Source: Halorientalis regularis (lineage in GTDB: Archaea; Halobacteriota; Halobacteria; Halobacteriales; Haloarculaceae). From it: a stretch of 64,000 nt of DNA. The position numbers and the translations under genes are program-made. The stretch lies in assembly GCF_023698535.1 (NCBI RefSeq), contig NZ_JALJCL010000005.1, positions 209,478-273,477 on the forward strand. The letters run 5' to 3'. The notes under the pieces are model-generated. The model had not been told where the DNA came from. It was given only the letters and a program-made list of their open reading frames with translations, and did not search any database. Below are positions 1 to 7,425 of this stretch, one piece after another (position 1 is the first letter of the stretch; each line of letters starts with the position of its first letter).

Positions 1-529
1 CTTTTCGGTGACAGTTCGCACACAACACGTCACACTTCTCGATCTCCGACCGAAGGCGGTCCTTCCCGTAGCCCGACGTTACCATCGTGGAAATTTCCAT
101 CTCCTTCTCCACGGGTTTCCGGTGGTGAAGATCGAGACACGCTGGGTCATCTTCACCGCACTCCCGACATCCCCGCTCTCGTGTCTGTTCGTTCACCCAC
201 AGGCGCAACCGTCGCCGCCGCTGTAGGGACCGCGCCGTATTCCGCTCCCGATTCCGGTAGTGCCAGCGCTGGTCCTGGCTCAATTCGTCCCACTCGATCC
301 CGTCGGGCAGGTCGAGGCCGTCCGGTTTCGGCTCGACTCGTGACCCTCGCGAGTGGTTCGTCTCCAGTCCGGCCAGGCGTTTGGCGTCGTTCCAGCCGCC
401 ACACTGCCGGAGGATCGTCGATGCCGCCGGCGTCAGGCCGAGATTCTCGTACTGGGCTTTCGTCGGCGAGTCGCCGAGCAACTGGGCAGCCTCCCTGAGC
501 GCGCGAATACAGTCGTCTTCGGTGACCAT
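1..529 (-). CDS. HNH endonuclease with homing-associated repeat (3' end outside window)
   Basis: The reading frame starts at the ATG at 529 (protein begins MVTEDDC) and is still open at base 1, so the C-terminus is missing. Residues about 5-50 match the homing-endonuclease-associated repeat seen beside HNH domains (LGDSPTKAQYENLGLTPAAS, then CGGWNDAK). The rest carries CxxC (REC-GEDD-AC), a DLHHRKP motif and a CANCH motif, which is the treble-clef HNH fold with paired cysteines and metal-binding histidines. Such stand-alone HNH proteins are common in haloarchaea and are thought to nick or cut DNA; the target is unknown. An upstream in-frame ATG exists about 22 codons earlier, but the chosen start fits the repeat boundary. 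No gene lies between it and the divergent thiE. Confidence 0.75.
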   Translation of the reverse strand, partial: MVTEDDCIRALREAAQLLGDSPTKAQYENLGLTPAASTILRQCGGWNDAKRLAGLETNHSRGSRVEPKPDGLDLPDGIEWDELSQDQRWHYRNRERNTARSLQRRRRLRLWVNEQTRERGCRECGEDDPACLDLHHRKPVEKEMEISTMVTSGYGKDRLRSEIEKCDVLCANCHRK

Positions 530-618
530 CCGTGCGCCGCTGGTCCCGGCCTCGTATTTCAGCGCGTGGCCGCCACCGAACCCAACCCACATATCGCCGG
601 CATACCGAGGACACAGCC

Positions 619-1251
619 ATGAACCTCGATACGTACCTCGTCACGGCCGAGGCGATCTCGGCGGGCCGCTCGACGGTCGAGATCGTCGAAGCGGCCATCG
701 ACGGGGGGATCGACGTGGTGCAGTTGCGCGAGAAGGAGATGAGTGCGCGAAAGCGCTACGACCTCGGGCTGGAACTGCGCGATCTGACCCGGGAGGCGGA
801 CGTCCCGCTGCTCGTCAACGACCGGATCGACCTGGCGGCGGCCATCGACGCCGACGGCGTCCACCTCGGCGACGCGGATCTGCCGATCTCCGTGGCCCGC
901 GACCAGCTGGGCGAGGACGCCATCGTCGGCCGGTCGGTCTCGACGCCCGAGGCCGCCCGCGAGGCCGAACGGAGGGGGGCTGACTACCTCGGCGTCGGCG
1001 CGGTCTACCCGACGGACTCGAAGGACACCGACCCCGAGGGGACCGAGATCGGACTCGACCGGATTCGGGCGGTAGCCGAGGCTGTCGAGATTCCCTCCGT
1101 CGGCATCGGCGGCGTGAAACCCGACAACGCCGCGGCGGTGATCGAGACCGGGGCCGACGGCGTGGCGGTCATCTCGGCGATCACGGCCGCCGACGACCCC
1201 GCGGCGGCGACCCGTGCACTCGGCGCGGCGGTCGAGCGCGGCCGCGAGTGA
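619..1251 (+). CDS. thiE: Thiamine-phosphate synthase
   Basis: A 210-residue TIM-barrel protein that joins the pyrimidine (HMP-PP) and thiazole (THZ-P) halves of thiamine to give thiamine monophosphate in the cytoplasm. Visible family motifs are QLREK (35-39), NDR (67-69), GVHLG (80-84), the GxGxxxPT phosphate loop (125-132), GIGG (162-165) and the final GVAVISAI (181-188). Length is normal. The ATG at 619 was chosen over an in-frame start at 532 because all conserved sequence begins there and a TATA-like acatatc lies at 589-595, the usual distance for a leaderless haloarchaeal transcript. It stands alone, without other thi genes nearby. Confidence 0.93.
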   Translation: MNLDTYLVTAEAISAGRSTVEIVEAAIDGGIDVVQLREKEMSARKRYDLGLELRDLTREADVPLLVNDRIDLAAAIDADGVHLGDADLPISVARDQLGEDAIVGRSVSTPEAAREAERRGADYLGVGAVYPTDSKDTDPEGTEIGLDRIRAVAEAVEIPSVGIGGVKPDNAAAVIETGADGVAVISAITAADDPAAATRALGAAVERGRE

Positions 1252-1291
1252 CTCTGTGCGGTCCCATCGCGGGTGGCGGCGACGAAAGCGA

Positions 1292-1573
1292 TCAGTCCTC
1301 GGCGGGTTCCATCTCGAAGTCGTCCAGCGTGTGGCCGTGGCGGACGAGTCGCTCGGCGACGAACAGCTTCTTCGTGCGGTCGAGTCGGTTCCAGTCCAGC
1401 TCCGCGGGCGGCTCGTCTTCGAACCGCTCGAACTGGTTGAGGACGGTCCCGTTGACGAAGCGTGCGAACTCGTCGCAGGTATCGCAGGTCCGCGAGAGGT
1501 GGGACACGTTGAAGCGGCGAGTCACCTCGCGGTCGAAGCAGTTCACACAGCGGTAGGCCTGCGGATCGGTCAC
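1292..1573 (-). CDS. Small two-CxxC zinc-binding protein
   Basis: A 93-residue protein read from a GTG at 1573. Two CxxC pairs (about residues 8-11 and 29-32, RCVNC and CDTCD) form a probable zinc site near the N-terminus; the remaining helical half is acidic with no membrane segment. An in-frame start further upstream (1678) would add about 35 residues of non-conserved-looking sequence and overlap the divergent gene at 1662. Function is not recognised; small zinc-ribbon proteins of this kind are frequent in haloarchaea. It converges on thiE, leaving about 40 bp between the stops. Confidence 0.7.
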   Translation of the reverse strand: MTDPQAYRCVNCFDREVTRRFNVSHLSRTCDTCDEFARFVNGTVLNQFERFEDEPPAELDWNRLDRTKKLFVAERLVRHGHTLDDFEMEPAED

Positions 1574-1661
1574 GAGACGGCTAGGGCCTTGGGCCGGTTG
1601 TACCTGTGGGTCCGGGGCGGTCGCAGGTAGAGTTATTTCGGTGCCGGACGAGAGCCCCACC

Positions 1662-2456
1662 GTGACAGAGTACACCACGATCGAGTACGAACGCGACGGG
1701 GCCGCGGCTCACGTCCGCCTCGACCGCCCCGACGCGATGAACGCGCTGAACGAGACGCTACTCGGAGAGTTCGAGGACGCGCTCGACCGGGCCGCCGCCG
1801 ACGAGGAGGTTCGGGTGGTCGTCGTCGCTGGCTACGGGAAGGCCTTCTCGGCGGGCTACGACATCGGCGCGGACGAACCGGAGCGGTCGGTCGACGACCG
1901 CATCCGCGACCAGCGGACCCACCTGGAGGCGATCTTCTCCGCGCGACTGCCCGTGATCGCCGCCGTCGACGGCCCCGCGCTGGCCGGCGGGTGCAACCTC
2001 GCGCTGGCCTGTGACCTGACGTTCGCGACCGAGCGCTCCGAGTTCGGCTATCCGGACATGCACTTCGGCGAACCCCCGCCCAAGTTCGTCCTCCCGTTCG
2101 TCACCGACTCGCTGAAACACGCCCGCGAGTTGCTCTACACCGGCAAGACCGTCGACGCAGACGAGGCCCACCGGATGGGGCTGGTCAACCGCGTCGTCCC
2201 CGACGGCGAGCTGGGTGCGGCCGTCGACGAGGAGGTCGACCACATCCGCAAGACGCCGAGCGCCGCGGTCGCGCTGGTCAAGGACATGGTCAACGACGTC
2301 CAGGAGACCCAGGGCTATCGGCGGTACGGCCGCCTCGACGAGGCGCTGGGGACGCTCACGATGGAGAGCGAGACGGCGACCCGGTTCCGCGAGATCCGGG
2401 ACGAGAAGGGCCTTCAGGCCGCCCTGGAGTGGGTCCACGGGACCGACAAGCCGTGA
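1662..2456 (+). CDS. Enoyl-CoA hydratase/isomerase (crotonase) family protein with altered catalytic residues
   Basis: About 264 residues of crotonase fold. The CoA-binding and oxyanion-hole segments are clear: FSAGYDI (62-68) and DGPALAGGCNLALACD (103-118). The two glutamates that act in classical enoyl-CoA hydratases are both changed: the first position (GGCE in the family) is Asn112 (GGCN) and the second (QPE) reads YPD. The protein may therefore catalyse another crotonase reaction (isomerase, thioesterase or decarboxylase type) rather than hydration. The GTG at 1662 is preferred because a TATA-like gttattt at about 1632-1638 sits some 27 bp before it; a GTG at 1641 is the alternative. Confidence 0.85.
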   Translation: MTEYTTIEYERDGAAAHVRLDRPDAMNALNETLLGEFEDALDRAAADEEVRVVVVAGYGKAFSAGYDIGADEPERSVDDRIRDQRTHLEAIFSARLPVIAAVDGPALAGGCNLALACDLTFATERSEFGYPDMHFGEPPPKFVLPFVTDSLKHARELLYTGKTVDADEAHRMGLVNRVVPDGELGAAVDEEVDHIRKTPSAAVALVKDMVNDVQETQGYRRYGRLDEALGTLTMESETATRFREIRDEKGLQAALEWVHGTDKP

Positions 2457-2496
2457 TCGGCGGGGGCAGTCCGGCCAGCCGAACCGACCGCCAATC

Positions 2497-2503
2497 TAAT
2501 TAT
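2497..2503 (+). promoter_or_regulatory. TATA-like box for the gene at 2528
   Basis: The sequence taattat lies about 27 bp before the ATG at 2528, the spacing expected for a haloarchaeal leaderless promoter. The surrounding DNA is GC-rich, so the AT island stands out. Confidence 0.5.
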
Positions 2504-2527
2504 GACCAGGATTGTCAGCATACAACC

Positions 2528-2710
2528 ATGCAGGATTGCACTGGCTTCCAGCGGGACTGTCTCGCCGCCATCGCTGGCCCGACGGGCCCGACGGGGCTGG
2601 AAGTCACACGCGAGTTCGACAGCGACGCCGCGGGGGAGAGCAACCACGGCCGCCGTGACCACGAGCCCTGGCCTGGGTGGGAGAGCGAACACGTCGAACG
2701 CAACGGGTAG
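2528..2710 (+). pseudogene. Degenerate PadR-type winged-helix regulator remnant
   Basis: A 60-residue frame that begins like haloarchaeal PadR-family regulators. Those proteins open with a TGFQRDLL-like segment, a short IAG segment, a GL/EL helix and a conserved NHGRLYPNLD-type recognition region. Here TGFQRDCLAAIAG is intact, GLEVTREF follows, and NHGR is kept, but the sequence then diverges and stops before the wing and dimer helix (family members are usually about 90-110 residues or more). Cys and Pro substitutions in the first helix also look like decay. The promoter still seems intact (taattat at 2497-2503). It could instead be a short functional derivative; this call rests on recognition of the family pattern only. 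Confidence 0.5.
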
Positions 2711-2715
2711 TTCAC

Positions 2716-2865
2716 ATGGAATACGTCCAGTCATCGAGCGGGAAGTGGCACAGGACCGACTGTCAGTACTCACCGGACGACGGCGACCGGGAAGACGAGA
2801 CCGAGCAACTGCCCATCGACGCCGACCGGTGTCAGCACTGCATCGACTCCTTCGAGTTTTCGTAG
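2716..2865 (+). CDS. Small CHCC-type protein of unknown function
   Basis: A 49-residue product (starts MEYVQSSSGKWHRTDC) lying 5 bp after the PadR-like remnant, so probably co-transcribed with it. It has HRTDC near residue 11 and CQHC near the C-terminus, a possible zinc site, with an acidic stretch between. An in-frame GTG/ATG further upstream (2677) would overlap the previous frame. Function not recognised; the short length makes the call less secure. Confidence 0.5.
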   Translation: MEYVQSSSGKWHRTDCQYSPDDGDREDETEQLPIDADRCQHCIDSFEFS

Positions 2866-2935
2866 GCCAAGAACCGTTCAGTCGACTGCTACGTACGGCT
2901 GTCATACTGATGCCCCCAGCCCCCCCAGTAGGGGC

Positions 2936-3208
2936 ATGGACACCGTCCAACTGTTCGTGGGGGTCCCCGGTGGACCGGAACTGCTCATCATCCTCGGCAT
3001 CGCCGTGTTACTGTTCGGTGCGAACAAACTGCCAGCCCTGGCCCGATCCTCGGGGCAGGCACTCGGCGAGTTCAAGAAGGGACGCCAGGAGATCGAAGCC
3101 GAACTCCGCGAGGCCGCGGAGAGTACGACGGAAGACGACGGCGACGGCGGGCCCGAGACCGGAGCGGACGCGAACGGGGCGGAAGCCAAGGCGGCGGACG
3201 TGGCCTGA
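2936..3208 (+). CDS. tatA: Sec-independent protein translocase TatA
   Basis: A 90-residue TatA/E-type pore subunit of the twin-arginine translocase, which exports folded proteins and carries much of haloarchaeal secretion. The pattern is complete: short N-terminus, one membrane helix (about 14-29), a FG hinge, the amphipathic helix (NKLPALARSSGQALGEFKKG) and an acidic, low-complexity tail. It stands alone, with tatC not in view. Several Tat-type substrates are encoded nearby (4900, 5779, 7426, 14637), although linkage to them is only positional. Confidence 0.92.
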   Translation: MDTVQLFVGVPGGPELLIILGIAVLLFGANKLPALARSSGQALGEFKKGRQEIEAELREAAESTTEDDGDGGPETGADANGAEAKAADVA

Positions 3209-3303
3209 TCGGCGATTCGGTTCGGGGAGTGACTGTCGGCGCTATTTTTCCGAGCGACTTCAGAGCGAGCGACGACACCGTGTGATCGGAAAAGAGCGTG
3301 CGT

Positions 3304-3927
3304 TCAGTCGTCGCGTCCGTCGGACGTAGCCTCGATCTCGTCGGCGGGCGGAATCGTCGTCTCCGGCGGCCTGTCGGCCGAGCCGACGACCCGGCGCTGG
3401 TCACGGAGCGTGTGGTAGCTCGCGACGGCGGTAAACAACAGCGTGACGGCGAGGGCGTAGCCGAAGGCGCCGAGGCTGGCGAAGGGCTGGACGCCAAGCG
3501 CCGCGATGGCGACGAGTGCAGTCGCGACGCTCCCCAGTGCCAGGTAGAACTGGCTCCAGGGAATCTCGTCGGCGGCGACCAGGTCGAAGTAGATATCGAA
3601 CTGGTCGATGGTCTCGGTCAGGGCCACGACGCCGCGGTCGCTGTCGTAGGCCACGACGCCCAGCCGGTCCATCTTCGGGAGATGGGTCTGGTGGAGTGCC
3701 GTGTACAGCCGCTTGCGTTCCTTGGGCTTGACCTGCTCGCGTTCGACGCCGTTCTCCCAGGCAGCGAGCTGTTCGGAGAGGTCCCTGATCGTCACCGGTT
3801 CGTCGATCCGTTTCAGGTAGTGCAGGGTGTACCGCCGTCGTCTGTTGCTCAACGTCTCGAAAATCGTCTCCGTCGACAGCGACCCCTCGTCGGCCGCTGT
3901 TCGTTCTGCCGCCTGCGTAGTTGCCAT
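3304..3927 (-). CDS. DUF7344-type HTH protein with membrane tail
   Basis: A 207-residue protein. Residues about 20-105 form the haloarchaeal winged-helix-like domain assigned to DUF7344: IFETLSNRRRRYTLHYLK, a VTIRDLSEQLAAWEN helix pair and ALHQTHLPKMDRLGVVAYD. Two hydrophobic segments follow at about 135-180, then an acidic tail, so the DNA-binding-like domain may be membrane-tethered. It is one of two such proteins side by side, both transcribed away from the TasA-like cluster that begins at 4900. That placement suggests, but does not prove, a regulatory link. Confidence 0.8.
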   Translation of the reverse strand: MATTQAAERTAADEGSLSTETIFETLSNRRRRYTLHYLKRIDEPVTIRDLSEQLAAWENGVEREQVKPKERKRLYTALHQTHLPKMDRLGVVAYDSDRGVVALTETIDQFDIYFDLVAADEIPWSQFYLALGSVATALVAIAALGVQPFASLGAFGYALAVTLLFTAVASYHTLRDQRRVVGSADRPPETTIPPADEIEATSDGRDD

Positions 3928-4063
3928 TGACCCACCCGTAGTATCGTAGTGGTCATCCGAGATAAAGACCTAGCGTATATCGAGCCTATTCCGCCTCGAT
4001 TGTGGAAGTTTTCGAAAATATAACGACAGGATAGTAACGAGTGGTCGGATTCCCGTCCGTTCG

Positions 4064-4597
4064 TCACCGTCGCCAGTTCACCAGCCCGCGCAGGCGGCCG
4101 CCGCGACCGCCGAGCAACTGATAGCCCGTCGAGAGCGCGAACACGGCGAGCAAGGCGCTGGCGAACACGAGCGGGTCGACCGCGCCGAACACCGGCAGGT
4201 CCGCCAGCGAGGCGACGACCGAGAAGAGGCCGCCGATCCCGAGCGCGCGGTAGTACTCTCCCCAGGTGACGCCGAGGCCGTTGACGGTGTCCATGTAGCG
4301 GTGGAGGTGCCGGCTCTCGGGCCGCGGGCGGACGAGTTTCCGGTCGGGGTCGTAGTCGACGAGGCCGAACGCCTGCAGTTTCGGGAGGTGGGTCTGGTGC
4401 AAGGCGTTGTAGACGCTCTCGCGCAGGGGCCGTGGCGCGGGCGTGACACCGGCCTCGGCGGCCGCGATCAGTTCCGACAGGTCACGGAGCGTCACCTCCT
4501 CGGGTCGGCGCCACAGCGCCGCCAGTGTCTCGCGCCGGCGCGCGTTACTCAGCAGGTGGTGGACGTCCGACTCCGGGATCGACGCGTGCGAAAACAT
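4064..4597 (-). CDS. DUF7344-type HTH protein with membrane tail (paralogue)
   Basis: A 177-residue paralogue of the neighbouring gene. It shares LLSNARRRETLAALW, VTLRDLSELIAAAE and the signature NALHQTHLPKLQAFGLVDYD, followed by two hydrophobic segments at about 120-165. It is divergent from the surface-protein cluster, separated by about 300 bp that contain repeated ACCGTA-like motifs, so it is the best local candidate for a regulator of that cluster. Ligand and target are unknown. Confidence 0.8.
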   Translation of the reverse strand: MFSHASIPESDVHHLLSNARRRETLAALWRRPEEVTLRDLSELIAAAEAGVTPAPRPLRESVYNALHQTHLPKLQAFGLVDYDPDRKLVRPRPESRHLHRYMDTVNGLGVTWGEYYRALGIGGLFSVVASLADLPVFGAVDPLVFASALLAVFALSTGYQLLGGRGGRLRGLVNWRR

Positions 4598-4638
4598 TCT
4601 CGATTTCAGGGACGTGGCACGGTATCTTACGTATAGTC

Positions 4639-4780
4639 CGCGTACCGAGAGGGCAGCGGCCTGTTACGGATCGGTACGGGGACTGGACCGAGCGGTACGG
4701 TCGGGCTACGCGACCCATCGGAGGCGATACGGACACCGTATTCTGGGGGTCGAAACCGGTATCGAGACCGTACAAACGGA
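4639..4780. promoter_or_regulatory. Repeated cggtacgg/accgtat motifs upstream of the TasA-like cluster
   Basis: This is the most structured part of the 302 bp gap between the divergent regulator and the first TasA-like gene. cggtacgg occurs at 4672-4679 and 4693-4700. A perfect inverted repeat atacgg-aca-ccgtat lies at 4727-4741, and further accggtat and accgtac copies at about 4755-4774. A tract with the same motif precedes the gene at 7426. The motifs could be operators for the DUF7344 proteins; this is inference from position and repetition. Confidence 0.45.
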
Positions 4781-4899
4781 CGTTCGAGGCCTCGAAACGG
4801 CTGAATCACTGCATAGGTAATACCCCATCCCGCCTGGACGGAAGTAACCCGAACCGGGCCGACCCTGGGTGGGACGACCGGGCCGGGGTGGAACCAACC

Positions 4900-5775
4900 A
4901 TGACAGACAACAATCCGAAACTGTACGACCTCTCGCGCCGCAAAATGCTCGCCGGCCTCGGTGCCGTGGGCCTGGCCTCCGTGGGTGCGGGTCTCGGGAC
5001 GAGCGCGTACTTCAGCGACACCGAATCCTTCTCGAACAACAGCCTCACCGCGGGGACACTCGACATGAGCGTCAGCGCGGACGTGGTGGCCGCCAACCAG
5101 TACTGGATGGACCAAGGCGGCCTCGATATCTCGGTCGTCGCCGACAGCCAGGAGCCGGTCTTCGGCCTCCAGGTCGACGACATCAAGCCCGGCGACTGGG
5201 CGATTGTCTGCTTCGAGATCAGCGTCGGCGACAACCCCGGCTACGTACAGGTCGCGACGGAGAACTTCGCGCAGTCCGGCGGTGTGAACCCCGAACCCGA
5301 ACAGGCCGAGGAGGGCGACGCGAACAACGACGCCGACCTGGGCGCGGCCCTGCTGACCACGGTCTGGCAGAGCTACGACGACAGCGGCGACCGCGCGGGT
5401 CTCTCGACGCTCGATCCCGTGTTCAACAACGCCAGCGACCTCCTGACCATCGACTACGCCGAACCCGACGAAGACGGCGTGGCGGGCCTCGACGCCCACT
5501 ACACCAACGCGGTCGAGGCCGACGGCGTCCTCTCGGGCGGCTACATCGTCAAAGACGACACCGGCGTCCCGATGCTGGTCGGCAGCGACTCCGACGGAAC
5601 GGACTCCGAAGTGGCCGACACCTACGAGTTCTGCCTCCTGCTCGAACTGCCCTACGAAGTCGGCAACGAGATTCAGGGCGACGGCATCTCCTTCGATCTC
5701 GTGTTCGAGACCGAACAGGTCCGGAACAACGACACCCCGTTCGCGAACCAGACGAACAGCACCTCACAGAACTAA
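4900..5775 (+). CDS. TasA/camelysin-like secreted protein, SipW-dependent type
   Basis: A 291-residue exported protein. The N-terminus combines a twin-arginine motif (SRRKMLAGLG) with the SipW-type junction GTSAYFSDTESFSNNSLTAG, the hallmark of TasA/camelysin-family matrix proteins, whose mature N-terminal strand is donated to the next subunit in filaments. The C-terminus has a motif shared with the next gene: LPYEVGNEIQGDGISFD, then RNNDTPF. The mature protein is acidic. The ATG at 4900 is used because the upstream part of the open frame has no conserved features. It is the first of a tightly packed run ending at 11435 that includes its probable signal peptidase. Filament formation is inferred from the family, not seen. 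Confidence 0.85.
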   Translation: MTDNNPKLYDLSRRKMLAGLGAVGLASVGAGLGTSAYFSDTESFSNNSLTAGTLDMSVSADVVAANQYWMDQGGLDISVVADSQEPVFGLQVDDIKPGDWAIVCFEISVGDNPGYVQVATENFAQSGGVNPEPEQAEEGDANNDADLGAALLTTVWQSYDDSGDRAGLSTLDPVFNNASDLLTIDYAEPDEDGVAGLDAHYTNAVEADGVLSGGYIVKDDTGVPMLVGSDSDGTDSEVADTYEFCLLLELPYEVGNEIQGDGISFDLVFETEQVRNNDTPFANQTNSTSQN

Positions 5776-5778
5776 ATC

Positions 5779-7200
5779 ATGGCAGAAGACAACCAACTCT
5801 ACGACCTCAGCCGGCGCAAAGTGCTCGCTGGACTCGGTGGCATCGGCCTCGCCTCGGCTGGCGCAGGACTCGGGACCTCCGCGTTCTTCAGCGACAGCGA
5901 ATCGTTCATCGGGAACAGCCTCACCGCGGGGACGCTCGACCTGAAGCTCGACTACAGGGCGACCTACCAGGGCGGCGCGGGCCGGCTGGCGGCGCTGCAG
6001 CAGAACTACCCGGACGCCGAGGTCCTCGATGACGGCGTCTACCTGCTCGATCAGGCCCCCAGCCCGGGGGACATGCAGGAGTGGGAGAACTACGTGCAGG
6101 GCGACGACTTCGTCTTCTGTACGCCGGAAGCCGACGAGTTCCTCGTCAACGGCGACGGGGTCCCGGTGTTCACGCTCGACGACGTGAAGCCCGGCGACTA
6201 CGGCGAAGTGACGATCAGCATCCACATCTGTGACAACCCCGCCTTCCTCCGCCTGGTCGGCGAACTCGGCGAGAACGCCGAGAACGGCCAGAACGACCCC
6301 GAAATCGCCGCCGAGGGGGCGGACGCAGACGGCATCGGCGAACTCGCAGACGAGATCCAGGTCTGTGTCTGGTACGACGAGGACTGTGACAACGTCTACG
6401 AGCCCACTGGCACCGGCCAGGATCAGGAGCTGGAAGTCGCGCTGGTGAGCGACGTGTCCGGATCGATGCAGGGGACGCCGCTGTCGGCGCTGAAGACCGC
6501 GGCGAACGACTTCGTCGACAACCTGTCCTCGCCCGACGAGGCGGCGGCCATCTCGTTCAGCGGGTCGGCCCAGACCGACCAGGAGCTGACGACCAACTAC
6601 CAGGCCGTCAAGGCCGCGATCAACAACTACTTGGCAGGTGGGTCGACCTCCATCGCCGCCGGGATCGACGAGGGGGCCGACGAACTCCTCAACGGAACCA
6701 ACGCGACCACGGGTGCGTCGAAAGTCATGATCCTGCTGAGCGACGGGAACTCCAGTGCCAGTACGGCCCAGTCCGCGGCCACCGCGGCACAGAACGCGGG
6801 CATCCGCATCTTCACCATCGCGCTGGGCAACGCGAACACGAGCCTGCTCGAATCGCTCGCGTCCAGCCCGGACGACGCGTTCGTCGCGCCCGACCCGGCC
6901 GACCTCGACACCGTCTACGCCGAGATCGCACAGATCGTCCTCGCGGGCGAGCAGAAGATCCTCGAAGGGTCGATGGCCGAGGTCTTCGCGGAACTGTCCG
7001 AGGGCGTCCTGCTCGACGGGAACCGTCAGGAGGCGGGCGTCCAGCCGTACCCCGGCGTGACCACACAGTGTCTCGGCTTCGAGTGGGAACTGCCCTTCGA
7101 GGTCGGCAACCAGGTCCAGTCCGACTCCGTGGCCTTCGACATCGGCGTCGAGGCCGAACAGAGCCGTAACAACGACGCACCGTTCGGCCAGTCCATCTGA
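5779..7200 (+). CDS. TasA/camelysin-like secreted protein with inserted von Willebrand A domain
   Basis: A 473-residue paralogue of the previous gene, 3 bp downstream. Its signal and first strand are nearly the same (SRRKVLAGLG, then GTSAFFSDSESFIGNSLTAG). It is interrupted at about 218-390 by a complete vWA domain with an intact metal site: DVSGS (225-229), the Thr of GGSTS (290) and the Asp of LLSDG (322). The TasA-like fold resumes and ends with LPFEVGNQVQSDSVAFD and RNNDAPF, the same C-terminal motif as its neighbour. vWA domains with this site bind protein partners through a divalent cation, so this could be an adhesive or capping subunit of a filament. Two paired Cys near 196 and 203 suggest a disulfide. 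Confidence 0.85.
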   Translation: MAEDNQLYDLSRRKVLAGLGGIGLASAGAGLGTSAFFSDSESFIGNSLTAGTLDLKLDYRATYQGGAGRLAALQQNYPDAEVLDDGVYLLDQAPSPGDMQEWENYVQGDDFVFCTPEADEFLVNGDGVPVFTLDDVKPGDYGEVTISIHICDNPAFLRLVGELGENAENGQNDPEIAAEGADADGIGELADEIQVCVWYDEDCDNVYEPTGTGQDQELEVALVSDVSGSMQGTPLSALKTAANDFVDNLSSPDEAAAISFSGSAQTDQELTTNYQAVKAAINNYLAGGSTSIAAGIDEGADELLNGTNATTGASKVMILLSDGNSSASTAQSAATAAQNAGIRIFTIALGNANTSLLESLASSPDDAFVAPDPADLDTVYAEIAQIVLAGEQKILEGSMAEVFAELSEGVLLDGNRQEAGVQPYPGVTTQCLGFEWELPFEVGNQVQSDSVAFDIGVEAEQSRNNDAPFGQSI

Positions 7201-7288
7201 GCGAGGGCAGTCCCTCGCCGCCGGACCGTTCGCGGACGGCCACTCGACCCGCGCGTCGGTTTTCAGTACACAGCGAGGCCGACCGACG

Positions 7289-7352
7289 AACCGTAGGACG
7301 ACCGTACCGCCCGCGGCGGCCCGGGAAACGGGCCATAGGGAGACCGTATCGG
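7289..7352. promoter_or_regulatory. ACCGTA motif tract before the gene at 7426
   Basis: In the 225 bp between 7200 and 7426, accgta-type hexamers occur at about 7290, 7301 and 7342 (accgtagg, gaccgtacc, gaccgtatcggtcgg). They resemble the motifs upstream of 4900, suggesting that the second half of the cluster has its own promoter under the same control. Confidence 0.4.
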
Positions 7353-7425
7353 TCGGCCACGAGTCCATACCTATGCCGACGGGTAGCCTGGAGAGAGTAG
7401 CGAACGGCAGCACGGAGAGACAACA

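Noticed and set aside
530..618. A TPP riboswitch before thiE
   Set aside because: The gap is only 89 bp, a TATA box sits about 27 bp before the ATG, and no THI-box sequence is visible.
153..698. A 181-codon minus-strand frame overlapping thiE
   Set aside because: The HNH protein in another frame has repeat and zinc motifs, whereas this frame is Arg-rich and crosses the thiE start.
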